Below, one piece after another: positions 53,887 to 62,400 of a stretch of 64,000 nucleotides of DNA. The notes under the pieces are model-generated. The model had not been told where the DNA came from. It did not search any database and worked only from the letters and a program-made list of their open reading frames with translations. A program made the position numbers and the translations under genes. Numbering within the stretch: position 1 is the first letter of the stretch; every line of letters begins with the position of its first letter. Source of the stretch: Caballeronia jiangsuensis (GTDB lineage: Bacteria > Pseudomonadota > Gammaproteobacteria > Burkholderiales > Burkholderiaceae); contig JFHF01000023.1 in the NCBI GenBank assembly GCA_000648925.1, forward strand, positions 1 to 64,000, written 5' to 3'.

Positions 53887-54548
53887 TTAGAGTCGTCAAA
53901 GCGGGGGGAAATAACGAAATGGACGAGACGCTCGATGTGGTGCGCGGCTCCGCCGACATGTGGCTGGATGCGGCGTACGAAGGCTTTCTGGAAGGTGGGG
54001 TCGAGGCGGTCCGCATTCTTCCGCTCGCAAAAAAGCTGAATCTTTCGCGGACGAGTTTCTACTGGTTCTTCAAGGATCGTGAAGAATTGCTGGCCGCGCT
54101 GCTCGACCGATGGAAACAGAAGAACACGGGCAACTGGATCGAGCGTACGGAAGCGTATGCGGACAGCGTGTGCGAAGCGATGCTGAACGTGTTCGATTGC
54201 TGGTTCGACGACACGATCTTCGACTCGCGCTTCGAGGCCGCGATCCGCAATTGGGCGCAGCAATCGCCGGATATCGCGGAACACATGGCTCAGGACGACG
54301 CGCAGCGCATCGAGGCGCTGACTGCGCTATTCGAGCGATTCGACTATGAGCCGCGCGCCGCCGATGTCCGCGCGCGCGTCGCGTATTTCACGCAGGCCGG
54401 CTATGTGTCGACGAAGCCTCACGAAGACATGGCCGTCCGCATGATGCGCATTCCGGAGTACGTCGAAGTCTTTACGGGCGTGCGGCCGAAGAAGCACGAA
54501 CTCCAGCGCTTCTACTCGCGGCGCGACTTCGAGTTCGAGTCTGAATGA
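53877..54548 (+). CDS. TetR-family transcriptional regulator
   Basis: 223 residues from the ATG at 53877 (AGGGAG just upstream); GTG at 53859 and ATG at 53919 are alternatives. The helix-turn-helix is LPLAKKLNLSRTSFYWFFKD with REELLAALLDRW following. The C-terminal ligand domain has no recognisable relative. Divergent from the flavoprotein gene by 87 bases, so likely its repressor. Its 3' end overlaps the convergent P5C-reductase-like gene by 37 bases. Confidence 0.9.
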   Translation: MVYIRVVKAGGNNEMDETLDVVRGSADMWLDAAYEGFLEGGVEAVRILPLAKKLNLSRTSFYWFFKDREELLAALLDRWKQKNTGNWIERTEAYADSVCEAMLNVFDCWFDDTIFDSRFEAAIRNWAQQSPDIAEHMAQDDAQRIEALTALFERFDYEPRAADVRARVAYFTQAGYVSTKPHEDMAVRMMRIPEYVEVFTGVRPKKHELQRFYSRRDFEFESE

Positions 54549-55318
54549 TCGTGTTCCTTCGCGGTCAGTTGCTCGAACACATGCTCGCATGCGGCTTTCC
54601 ACGCCGCGTTGCCGCCGAGCCTTTCCAGCACATCCAGACCTTGTGCCGTATAGGTGCCCGGCGTCGCGATGGATGAACCGATTTCGCCGATGCCCGACGA
54701 AGCTTTATATCGCGAGTAAGCCACGCAGTCTTCGACGCCGCTGAGCACGAGTTGTCTCGCGTCGTCGGGTGCGAAGCCCTTCTGAACGAACCATTGCTGG
54801 AGGTCGTGAAGCAGGAAATAAAACCATCCGTTCATGCACGCGCCGACGGTGGCGAGTTCGAATTCGCGTTCCGTTGCGAGCAGCACCGGATTGCCCAGCG
54901 CGGTGAGCAACGGCGCCATCGCTGAATCGGCGGGATAGACGGCGACCGTCGAGCGGTTGATCTCGGCAGCGAGAGACAACATGGCGCGCGTGCATTCCCT
55001 TGCGCCGAACATGCGCTGCAAATCGCCGACCGGCACGCCACTGACAACGGAAATGAGCGGAATGCCGGGCTTCAAGCTGATTTCCTGCGCAAGCTCGCCG
55101 AGTTGTCCCGGACGAACGCCGATGAGGACGACATCAGCGGCATCCGCGACTTGCTGGTTATCGCGCATCAACGTGCAGCCGATATCGTTCGCGAGACTCT
55201 CCGCCCTTGCGCGGCTTCTGGGCGAAAGAAGAAACGTCGCGTCGCTGCCGCTGCGATGTAATCCTCGAATCATCTTCTCGGTCAGATCGCCGACGCCGAG
55301 CACCCCGAGCTTGATCAT
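54512..55318 (-). CDS. Pyrroline-5-carboxylate reductase-like protein
   Basis: 268 residues. N-terminal Rossmann motif LGVLGVGDLTEKMIRGL, NADP-side region LLSPRSRARAESLA, VLIGVRPGQLGELA, then the all-helical dimerisation domain with the conserved ATPGTYTAQGLDVLE, close to the PGGTT/S-type active-site segment of ProC. Family members reduce P5C or related cyclic imines to proline. Housekeeping proC is usually elsewhere, so this copy may act on an imine made by the neighbouring oxidases. Start ATG 55318 (MIKLGVLG); the longer frame upstream is not coding-like. Confidence 0.82.
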   Translation of the reverse strand: MIKLGVLGVGDLTEKMIRGLHRSGSDATFLLSPRSRARAESLANDIGCTLMRDNQQVADAADVVLIGVRPGQLGELAQEISLKPGIPLISVVSGVPVGDLQRMFGARECTRAMLSLAAEINRSTVAVYPADSAMAPLLTALGNPVLLATEREFELATVGACMNGWFYFLLHDLQQWFVQKGFAPDDARQLVLSGVEDCVAYSRYKASSGIGEIGSSIATPGTYTAQGLDVLERLGGNAAWKAACEHVFEQLTAKEHDHSDSNSKSRRE

Positions 55319-55498
55319 GAGCTTCGTTACTCCTCGCTGAGCTTGATTTGCCACACTGAACATTCGCGCATCACGAGGCACTATATCCGCATTCGAGAAC
55401 ATCGGGCCGCTTGCGTTGCGCGTGCTCGAATCGGCGCATAGACTGGTTCGGGTATCGAATGTTCGCGAATGCGTCGTGAAGAAATACGGAGTCACTCC

Positions 55499-55882
55499 AT
55501 GAGTGAAGAACAGATTCGAGAAGCGCTGAATGCGCACTGGCTCGCGTCGGCGAACGGCGATCTCGACGCCGAGCACGACATCTACGATGACGATGCCATC
55601 TGCGATTATCCCCAATCAGGCGAACGCATACGCGGACGGGCAAACTTGCAGGCGTTGCGGGGACATCATCCGGACAAGCCATCCGGTTTCGATGTCAAAC
55701 GGATTCAGGGAGAAGGCAATCTCTGGATCACGGAATACATGATCTCGTATCAGGGACAGGCGGCCTTTACGGTCAGCATCATGGAATTCCGCGACGGCAA
55801 GGTGATTCACGAAACCCAATACTTTTCGAGTCCATTCGAAGCACCGGCCTGGCGAAGTCAGTGGGTTCAGCACATGAACTGA
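55499..55882 (+). CDS. NTF2-like (SnoaL-type) protein
   Basis: 127 residues forming a single cone-shaped alpha/beta domain: REALNAHWLASANGDLDAEH helix, YDDDAICDYPQSGERIRGRA, then strands including MISYQGQAAFTVSIMEFRDG and ETQYFSSPFEAPAW. These proteins may be isomerases, hydratases or ligand binders; the Asp and His of ketosteroid isomerase cannot be placed safely. ATG at 55499 with GGAG 9 bases upstream. No functional link with neighbours is evident. Confidence 0.82.
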   Translation: MSEEQIREALNAHWLASANGDLDAEHDIYDDDAICDYPQSGERIRGRANLQALRGHHPDKPSGFDVKRIQGEGNLWITEYMISYQGQAAFTVSIMEFRDGKVIHETQYFSSPFEAPAWRSQWVQHMN

Positions 55883-56007
55883 CGGGCGAATGTCTGTCTT
55901 TCGCCGACATCGGGCAATCGAACTGTCGCTCGCGATCCGTCGCGTGACACGCGTGCGCGCTCGCATAACTTCGCTCAACGCTTATAGACAGGGACTTTCG
56001 CACTCGT

Positions 56008-56023
56008 TGGCATGGCGCGTGCA
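56008..56023 (+). promoter_or_regulatory. Sigma-54-like promoter before the double-glycine peptide
   Basis: TGGCATGGCGCGTGCA matches TGGCACR-N4-TTGCW except for C6 to T and T12 to G; the essential GG and GC are correctly spaced. It lies 60 bases before the ATG of the small peptide gene and would start transcription near 56035, leaving a leader of about 48 bases with a good ribosome site. Confidence 0.6.
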
Positions 56024-56082
56024 AATGAATGAGTGGCGATTTGCATGTCGTCATTCACTTCACTTTTGCCAGGAGACCAGCC

Positions 56083-56322
56083 ATGACCACTCTGACCATC
56101 ACCGATCTGCCCCGCGCCGATACCATCGATCGCGATGCGATGTCCGCCGTACGCGGCGGCATCGCCCATGTGACCCTGCCCGGCGGCGGCAACACGCTTC
56201 CCGGATTGCCGACGCTGCCGGCGTCGTGGCCCGGCGCTGCCGCGCTCCTGAAGGAGCTGCACATCCCGGTGCCGTTGCAGATAGCGCCGCAACCTGCGAC
56301 GCAGGACCCTCGTCTGCTTTGA
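56083..56322 (+). CDS. 79-residue peptide with double-glycine leader (putative RiPP/bacteriocin-like precursor)
   Basis: Residues 1-26 end in RDAMSAVRGG, a leader of the double-glycine kind cut by C39-peptidase transporters in microcins and other exported peptides; TLTITDLPRADTIDRDAM before it has the acidic, helix-forming look of such leaders. The remaining 53 residues are rich in Gly, Pro and Leu (LPGGGNTLPGLPTLPASWPG) and contain no Cys, so no disulfide or thioether core is possible. AGGAGA lies 8 bases before the ATG, and a sigma-54-like promoter is upstream. No transporter, protease or modifying enzyme lies nearby. The leader motif is known from Betaproteobacteria; the function of this peptide is not known to me. 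Confidence 0.72.
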   Translation: MTTLTITDLPRADTIDRDAMSAVRGGIAHVTLPGGGNTLPGLPTLPASWPGAAALLKELHIPVPLQIAPQPATQDPRLL

Positions 56323-56349
56323 GCGGGTCGCGTGCCGCTCGACGCGCCT

Positions 56350-56682
56350 TCATCGTTCGAAATAGATCGCGAGCCAGACGGTCTGCTCGCCGGCATCCGT
56401 CCACGCGACGCGATGCCGGCAATGCGGCTCGATCAGCACGTAGTCGCCCGGACGCATGTCGTGCCGCGTCGAGTTCTCTTCGAACTCGAGCGTGGCCGCG
56501 CCCGACAGCAGCACGACCCATTCGGCGCGCGAGTCGTCGTACCAGAAGCCTTCCGGACTCGCGTGGCCCATCGACACGATCCGCTCCACGTTCAGGCGCT
56601 GCCCCGTGACGAGCATGTCGATCCGCTCTTCGACGCCGCGCTTTGCTTCGACGCCGAACAGGTTACCCGTTTGCAGTTGCAT
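56350..56682 (-). CDS. Small cupin-domain protein
   Basis: 110 residues forming one cupin barrel: GFWYDDSRAEWVVLLSGAATL (motif 1 region) and RPGDYVLIEPHCRHRVAWTD (motif 2) with His residues in place for a metal. Single-cupin proteins of this type often sit beside regulators as sensors or small epimerase/dioxygenase-like enzymes. ATG at 56682; upstream frame is GC-rich shadow sequence. Convergent with the double-glycine peptide gene, 27 bases apart. Confidence 0.82.
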   Translation of the reverse strand: MQLQTGNLFGVEAKRGVEERIDMLVTGQRLNVERIVSMGHASPEGFWYDDSRAEWVVLLSGAATLEFEENSTRHDMRPGDYVLIEPHCRHRVAWTDAGEQTVWLAIYFER

Positions 56683-56732
56683 GGATCGGCCTCGCGTCAG
56701 GTTCGAATCGTTGATATCGATTATGTGCGAAC

Positions 56733-57608
56733 TCAACTCGACCCGCTCACCAGCAGATCGCGCATCGCGTTGAGCGCCGCCGAGAAGTGCCCTTTGCGCC
56801 ACACGAGCAGCGTATCCACGCGGCCGAGTTCGCCCATCGGATGCAGATCCACTTCGCCATCCAGCCGCGCGAGTTCGAGCACCGAACGCGGCGCCACCGC
56901 GACGCCCGCCCCCGCCGCCACACACGCGACGATCGCGTGATACGAACCCAGCTCCAGCACCCGCGCCGGTCGGATGCCCTGCTGCTCGTACCAGCGCATC
57001 GCGTATGAGCGGTAAGCGCAGCCGCGCTCGAACGCCACCAGCGTCAGACCCGCCGCGTCGCGCGCCGTCGTCGCCGGATGCTGTCCGCGCGGCGTGACCA
57101 GCGCCAGCTCTTCCTCGAACACCGGCACGAACTCGAACTGCTCGGCGGGAAGCGTGTCGGGCTCGATCGGACGCGCCATCACCGCCGCGTCCACTTCGAA
57201 CGTCCGCACGCTTTCGATGAGCGCGCGTGTCACGCCCGTCGCCAGTTCGAGCGTCACCTGCGGCCAGCGCTGATGGTAAGTCGCGAGCACGCGTGGCAAA
57301 CGGCTCGCGGCCGTGCTTTCCATCGTCCCGAGCCGCAGACGCCCCTGCGGACGATTCTCGCTGACCGCGTGACGCGCTTCCTCGGCGAGCGCGAGCAGCC
57401 GTTCCGCGTAGGGCAGCAAGGTCTCGCCGGCCGGCGTCAGCACGAGCCGCCGGCCATCGCGAATGAAAAGGTCCGTGCCGAGCGTCTCTTCAAGCTGACG
57501 AATGCGCGTCGTCACGTTCGACTGCACGCGATTGAGTTTTGCCGCCGCCCGCGTCACGCCGTTCTCGCGCACGACAGCCCGAAAAATGGTCAATGCCGAT
57601 AGATCCAT
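56733..57608 (-). CDS. LysR-family transcriptional regulator
   Basis: 291 residues. Helix-turn-helix in FRAVVRENGVTRAAAKLNRV and QSNVTTRIRQLEETLG, then the effector domain (RLRLGTMESTAASRLPRVLA, VAFERGCAYRSYAMRWYEQQ). This is the pattern of regulators that lie divergently from YbfB-type MFS transporters; here the MFS gene begins 96 bases away on the other strand, so it is the expected target. Confidence 0.92.
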   Translation of the reverse strand: MDLSALTIFRAVVRENGVTRAAAKLNRVQSNVTTRIRQLEETLGTDLFIRDGRRLVLTPAGETLLPYAERLLALAEEARHAVSENRPQGRLRLGTMESTAASRLPRVLATYHQRWPQVTLELATGVTRALIESVRTFEVDAAVMARPIEPDTLPAEQFEFVPVFEEELALVTPRGQHPATTARDAAGLTLVAFERGCAYRSYAMRWYEQQGIRPARVLELGSYHAIVACVAAGAGVAVAPRSVLELARLDGEVDLHPMGELGRVDTLLVWRKGHFSAALNAMRDLLVSGSS

Positions 57609-57704
57609 GATCTTTCCAGAAGATTCATTACATCTCGATTATTCATTTTTCAAGATGCATCGGTCAAGTTAGGATGTGTTCATTACCGCTACGCTGATCG
57701 ACTC

Positions 57705-58904
57705 ATGGCCTCGCCCGCTCAAGCTTCGTCGCTGCCCGCCCATCACGCGCGAAATGCCGCGCTGGCGTGCGCCGTCGTGCTCGCGGTGGCGCTCGGCGTC
57801 GGACGATTCGCCTTCACGCCGCTGCTTCCGCTGATGCTGAAAAGCGGCGCGCTCGATATCCGCCACGGCGGCTGGCTCGCATCGGCGAATTACGCGGGCT
57901 ACTTGATCGGCGCGTTGTCGTGCGCGGCGATCCGCATCGATCACGCGCGCATGGTGCGCCTCGCGCTCGCGTGGACGATCGTGCTGACGCTCGCGATGGG
58001 CGTCGTCCATCTCTTCTGGCTGTGGGCCGCGATCCGCTTCGCGGCGGGCGTGGTCAGCGCGTGGGCCTTCGTGTTCGCGTCGCAATGGGGCTTGCGGCGG
58101 CTCGCCGAACTCGACGCGCACGGCCTCGGCGGCGTGATCTACGCGGGGCCGGGCGTCGGCATCGTGGCGACCGGTTTGCTCGGCGCGGCGGCCGCGGCGC
58201 TCGGCGTGCCAGCGCCTTCGGTATGGATCGGATTCGCGATCGCGTCGGGTGTGGCGGGCGCCATCGTGTGGAAGACGCTCGCCCATCAGACGCCATCGAC
58301 GCGTGGTCGCGCACATGTGCCCGAGCGCGCAGCGCCCGCAGCGGCGCGCGCCGATTCGATCGGGCTCGTCGGCCTCTACAGTCTCGCGGGCTTCGGCTAC
58401 ATCATCACCGCGACGTTTCTTCCCGTCATCGCGCGACAGGCGTTGCCGGGCTCGCCGTGGCCCGACCTGTTCTGGCCGGCGTTCGGACTGGCGTTGATCG
58501 CAGGTGCGCTGATCGCCGCACGGCTGCCGCTGTCGTGGGACAACCGGTTCTTGTCGGCGGCGTGCTATGTGATCCAGGCGCTCGGCATCTTGCTGGGCAT
58601 CGTGTTTCCGAGCGCGCTCGGCTTCGGTATCGGCAGCGCGCTGCTGGGCTTGCCGTTCACCGCGATCACCTTGTTCGCGATGCGCGAGGCGCGCCGATTG
58701 CGCGGTGAAGCCGCCGCCGGTCTGATGGGATACGCGACCGCCGCGTACGGAGTGGGACAGATCGCCGGGCCGCTCGTCGCGGCGCCGATCGCCGCGCACA
58801 CCGGCTCCTTTTCCATCGCGTTATGGATCGCGGTGGCGGCGCTGGGACTCGGCGCGGCCGGGCTCGCATGGCTCGGGATGCGCGGGCGCGCAACGAGCGC
58901 CTGA
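57705..58904 (+). CDS. YbfB/YjiJ-family MFS transporter
   Basis: 399 residues, 12 spans. The YbfB signature GVGRFAFTPLLPLML is at about residues 31-46 and GGWLASANYAGYLIGAL follows. Others: WGLRRLAELDAHGLGGVIYAGPGVG. Substrates of this family are poorly known; small-molecule efflux is most likely. ATG at 57705; divergent from the LysR gene. Confidence 0.9.
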   Translation: MASPAQASSLPAHHARNAALACAVVLAVALGVGRFAFTPLLPLMLKSGALDIRHGGWLASANYAGYLIGALSCAAIRIDHARMVRLALAWTIVLTLAMGVVHLFWLWAAIRFAAGVVSAWAFVFASQWGLRRLAELDAHGLGGVIYAGPGVGIVATGLLGAAAAALGVPAPSVWIGFAIASGVAGAIVWKTLAHQTPSTRGRAHVPERAAPAAARADSIGLVGLYSLAGFGYIITATFLPVIARQALPGSPWPDLFWPAFGLALIAGALIAARLPLSWDNRFLSAACYVIQALGILLGIVFPSALGFGIGSALLGLPFTAITLFAMREARRLRGEAAAGLMGYATAAYGVGQIAGPLVAAPIAAHTGSFSIALWIAVAALGLGAAGLAWLGMRGRATSA

Positions 58905-58979
58905 CGCAACAGGATCGTCCTATCCGCGCGCCGGAGCCGCGTGTCAAAGTGGCGGGCATCCTCTCATGTGGAGCATGCC

Positions 58980-59852
58980 GTGTCCGCCGCCGAAACATCC
59001 GCTCTTCTCTATCGCCCCTTCACCGCCAATGACATCGCCGCGGCGCATGCGCTCTCGGTCGAAGTCAAATGGCCGCATCGCGCCGATGACTGGCGCTTCG
59101 TGCTCGACGCCGGCGCGGGTTTCATCGCGCAGGACGGCGAACGCGTGGTCGGCACCGCGCTCTTCTGGACATACGGCGACGACGGCGGATCGCTCGGCAT
59201 GGTGATCGTCGCGCCCGACTGTCAGGGCAAAGGCATCGGCCGCAAGCTGATGGAACTGCTGCTCGAAGCGCTCGGCAAGCGCATCACCGTGCTGCACGCG
59301 ACGCCCGCGGGCGAGCCGCTTTACGCGAAGCTCGGGTTCAAACGCATCGGCGCGATCCATCAGCATCAATCCGCCGATTTCGCTGTACCCGCAATCGAAT
59401 TGACGCAAGGCGAACGGCTGCGCGCAATCGAACCGGGCGATACGCAAGCGCTCATCGATCTCGCTTCACGCGCAAACGGACTCGACCGAAGCGCGCTGCT
59501 GCCCGCGCTGTTGAAAGTGGCCCAAGGCGTCGTGCTCGAACGCGATGGCGAAGTGATCGGCTTCTCGCTCATCCGCGAGTTCGGGCGCGGTCACGCGATC
59601 GGACCGGTGGTTGCCGTCACCGCCGATCGGCAGCACCAGCGCCGCGCGCAGGCGCTCATCGCCCATACGCTCGCGTCGCGCGAAGGCACGTTCACGCGCA
59701 TCGATACGCCGGATGAAAGCGGTCTGTCGGACTGGCTCGAAGGCATCGGGCTCAAACGTGTGGATACGGTCATCAAGATGGCGCGCAACGGCACGCCGCC
59801 GCACGATGCATCCGTCGCGCAATTCGCGATCATCAATCAGGCGCTGGGCTGA
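58980..59852 (+). CDS. Tandem GNAT acetyltransferase
   Basis: 290 residues from the GTG at 58980, which has GGAG six bases upstream; a GTG at 58941 would add 13 residues. The N-terminal half is a full GNAT domain with the acetyl-CoA loop VIVAPDCQGKGIGRKLMELL and YAKLGFKRIGAI. The C-terminal half is a degenerate second domain (GVVLERDGEVIGFSLIREFG, GPVVAVTADRQHQRRAQALI) lacking the Q/R-x-x-G-x-G/A loop in usual form. Five bases before the reductase gene, so likely co-transcribed. Substrate unknown. Confidence 0.87.
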   Translation: MSAAETSALLYRPFTANDIAAAHALSVEVKWPHRADDWRFVLDAGAGFIAQDGERVVGTALFWTYGDDGGSLGMVIVAPDCQGKGIGRKLMELLLEALGKRITVLHATPAGEPLYAKLGFKRIGAIHQHQSADFAVPAIELTQGERLRAIEPGDTQALIDLASRANGLDRSALLPALLKVAQGVVLERDGEVIGFSLIREFGRGHAIGPVVAVTADRQHQRRAQALIAHTLASREGTFTRIDTPDESGLSDWLEGIGLKRVDTVIKMARNGTPPHDASVAQFAIINQALG

Positions 59853-59857
59853 TACCC

Positions 59858-60784
59858 ATGACGATCCTCTATAAAGCCGATCCCGAACGCGGCCGCCAAT
59901 GGGCGCAGCACTTCGCGCAAAAAGCGCCGGACGTGACGTTCCGCGTGTGGCCCGACATCGGCGATCCCGCCGCCGTGCGCTATCTCGCCGCATGGCAGCC
60001 GCCCGCCGACGTCATGCAGACATTCCCCAATCTCGAAGTGATCTTCTCCGTGGGCGCGGGCATCGACCAGTTCGATCTGTCGGGCGTGCCGCCGCATGTC
60101 GAGGTCGTGCGGATGACCGAGCCGGGCATCGTCGAAGGCATGGTCGAATACGTGACGCAGGCGGTGCTCACCATTCATCGCGATCTCTTCGATTACGCCG
60201 CGCAGCAACGCGAGCGCGTCTGGCGCGAGATGCCCGTGCGCGCTGCCTCGACGCGGCGCGTCGGCGTGCTCGGGCTCGGTATGCTCGGCACGGCGGTGCT
60301 GAAAATGCTGCATCTCTTCGGCTTCGATTGCGCCGGCTGGAGCCGTTCGCCGCACGAGATCGAAGGCGTCGAATGTCATGCGGGGGTCGAATCGCTCGAT
60401 ACGTTCCTCGCCCGCACCGATATCCTCGTGTGCCTGCTGCCGCTCACGGACGCGACGCGCGGCCTCATCGGCAAACACGTGTTCGAGACGCTGCCCAAAG
60501 GCGCATCGTTCATCAACGTGGGGCGCGGCCCGCAAGTGATTCAGCAGGATCTGCTCGACGCGCTCGACAGCGGCCATCTCCATGCCGCGATTCTCGACGT
60601 CACCGATCCCGAGCCGTTACCGCCGACGCATCCGTTCTGGACGCATCCGCGCGTGCGCCTGACGCCGCATATCGCGAGCGCGACGCGGCCGGAAACCGCC
60701 GTCGATGTGGTGCTGGAGAACCTGCGCCGCCATCGCGCGGGAGAACGCATGATCGGCGCGATCGACCGCACGCGCGGCTACTGA
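59858..60784 (+). CDS. Glyoxylate/hydroxypyruvate reductase A-like dehydrogenase
   Basis: 308 residues of the D-2-hydroxyacid dehydrogenase family. NAD(P) motif VGVLGLGMLGTAVLKMLHLF, GWSRSPHEIEGVECHAG, the catalytic Arg/Glu/His set in FINVGRGPQVIQQDLLDALD and VTDPEPLPPTHPFWTHPRVRLTPHIAS. This spacing is that of E. coli GhrA, which reduces glyoxylate to glycolate. Likely in an operon with the GNAT gene. Confidence 0.88.
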   Translation: MTILYKADPERGRQWAQHFAQKAPDVTFRVWPDIGDPAAVRYLAAWQPPADVMQTFPNLEVIFSVGAGIDQFDLSGVPPHVEVVRMTEPGIVEGMVEYVTQAVLTIHRDLFDYAAQQRERVWREMPVRAASTRRVGVLGLGMLGTAVLKMLHLFGFDCAGWSRSPHEIEGVECHAGVESLDTFLARTDILVCLLPLTDATRGLIGKHVFETLPKGASFINVGRGPQVIQQDLLDALDSGHLHAAILDVTDPEPLPPTHPFWTHPRVRLTPHIASATRPETAVDVVLENLRRHRAGERMIGAIDRTRGY

Positions 60785-60795
60785 ACCCGTCCTCC

Positions 60796-60826
60796 GGGGC
60801 GCGCAGCACAAAATGCTGCGCGCCCC
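60796..60826 (+). terminator. Strong hairpin after the reductase gene
   Basis: GGGGCGCGCAGCA (60796-60808), loop CAAAA, TGCTGCGCGCCCC (60814-60826): a perfect 13-bp GC stem 12 bases after the stop. Downstream is CCGAAAAAAA rather than a T-run, so it is not a classical intrinsic terminator in the plus direction; still a probable transcript end. Confidence 0.55.
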
Positions 60827-60848
60827 CCGAAAAAAACCGCGAATTCAC

Positions 60849-60871
60849 TTTTTGGCGATTTTTTTGGCGAT
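60849..60871. repeat. Tandem TTTTTGGCGAT repeat upstream of the aminotransferase
   Basis: TTTTTGGCGAT at 60849-60859 and again at 60861-60871, 12-base period, about 80 bases before the aminotransferase ATG. Possibly promoter-linked (Lrp-type sites are often AT-tract phased); no function proven. Confidence 0.35.
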
Positions 60872-60947
60872 GCGCGCGATGCCGCTCTGCCGATAGTATG
60901 AAACGGTCAAAAGCCATTCCGCCCCTTCGCGAAGAGAGAGCCGCATC

Positions 60948-62357
60948 ATGCCGATCAAGTCGCTTGTCGAGTCCGACCGTCAACATCTGATTCATCCCGT
61001 CGTCAGCTATCGCGCGCATGAGGCACGCGGCGTCACCGTGCTCGATTCCGCCGATGGCGTGTTCCTGCGCGATATCGAAGGCAAACAGCTGCTCGACGCG
61101 TTCTCCGGCCTGTGGTGCGTGAACACGGGTTATGGGCACGCGAGCATCGTCGAGGCCGCTGCGAAGCAGATGACGAAACTGCCCTACGCCACGAGCTATT
61201 TCCACTTCGGCTCCGAACCCGCGATCGAACTGGCCGCGAAGCTCGTCGAGCTCGCGCCCGCTTCGCTGCAACACGTGTACTTCACGCTCGGCGGTTCGGA
61301 CGCCGTCGATTCCGCGCTGCGCTTCATCACGCACTACTACAACGCGACGGGCCGTCCGTCGAAGAAGCATTGCATCGCGCTGCAACGCGGTTATCACGGT
61401 TCGTCGTCGATCGGCGCGGGACTGACCGCCTTGCCCGCGTTCCATCGCAACTTCGATCTGCCGCTCGCGACGCAGCATCACATTCCTTCGCCGTATGCGT
61501 ATCGCAACGATTACGCCGACGATGCCGCGCTCATCGCGGCATCGGTGCAGGCGCTCGAAGCGAAGGTCGCGGAGCTCGGCGCGGACAACGTCGCGGCATT
61601 CTTCTGCGAGCCGATTCAAGGCTCGGGCGGCGTGATCGTGCCGCCGGCCGGCTGGCTTAAGGCGATGCGCGATGCGTGCCGCAAGCTCGATATCCTCTTC
61701 GTCGCCGATGAAGTGATCACCGGTTTCGGCCGCACGGGTCCGCTCTTCGCGTGCGAAGGCGAAGGCGTCGAGCCGGACCTGATGACGGTCGCGAAGGGCT
61801 TGACCGCAGGCTATGCGCCGATGGGCGCGGTCCTCATGTCCGATGCGGTCTATCGCGGCATCGCCGATGGCGCCGATGCGTCCGCGGTCATCGGTCATGG
61901 CCACACGTATTCGGCGCATCCGGTGAGCGCGGCCATCGGACTCGAAGTGATGCGGCTCTACCATGAAGGCGGCCTGCTCGCGAACGGCCAGGCGCAGGCG
62001 CCGCGTTTCGCGCAAGGGCTCGACGCATTGCTCGATCATCCGCTCGTCGGCGATTCGCGTCATCGCGGTTTGCTCGGCGCGCTCGAACTCGTCGCCGACA
62101 AGCAAAGCAAGCGCGGCTTCGATGCATCGCTCAAGCTGCCGGATCGCATCGCTGCGGCGGCCTATGGCAACGGCCTCGTGTTTCGCGCGTTCGGCGACAA
62201 CATTCTCGGCTTCGCGCCGGCGCTGTGCTACACGCAGGCGAACTTCGACATGCTGTTCGAGCGCCTCACGAAAACGCTCGACGACGTGCTCGCGCAGAGC
62301 GAAGTACGCGACGCCCTGAAGGGCGGATCGGGCTTCAGCTCCCGCGCGGCTGCGTGA
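60948..62357 (+). CDS. Class III aminotransferase (omega-amino acid:pyruvate type)
   Basis: 469 residues, PLP-dependent. SGLWCVNTGYGHASIVEAAA near the N-terminus, FTLGGSDAVDSALRFITHYY, the Asp in FVADEVITGFGRTG and the PLP Lys283 in TVAKGLTAGYAPMGAV. This branch transaminates beta-alanine, taurine, putrescine or similar terminal amines with pyruvate. GAAGAGAGA-type site before the ATG. Followed by an Lrp-family regulator after 43 bases. Confidence 0.92.
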   Translation: MPIKSLVESDRQHLIHPVVSYRAHEARGVTVLDSADGVFLRDIEGKQLLDAFSGLWCVNTGYGHASIVEAAAKQMTKLPYATSYFHFGSEPAIELAAKLVELAPASLQHVYFTLGGSDAVDSALRFITHYYNATGRPSKKHCIALQRGYHGSSSIGAGLTALPAFHRNFDLPLATQHHIPSPYAYRNDYADDAALIAASVQALEAKVAELGADNVAAFFCEPIQGSGGVIVPPAGWLKAMRDACRKLDILFVADEVITGFGRTGPLFACEGEGVEPDLMTVAKGLTAGYAPMGAVLMSDAVYRGIADGADASAVIGHGHTYSAHPVSAAIGLEVMRLYHEGGLLANGQAQAPRFAQGLDALLDHPLVGDSRHRGLLGALELVADKQSKRGFDASLKLPDRIAAAAYGNGLVFRAFGDNILGFAPALCYTQANFDMLFERLTKTLDDVLAQSEVRDALKGGSGFSSRAAA

Positions 62358-62400
62358 TAACATCGACCGACCGCCGACATGCGAGACCGAACCCGCCGCG

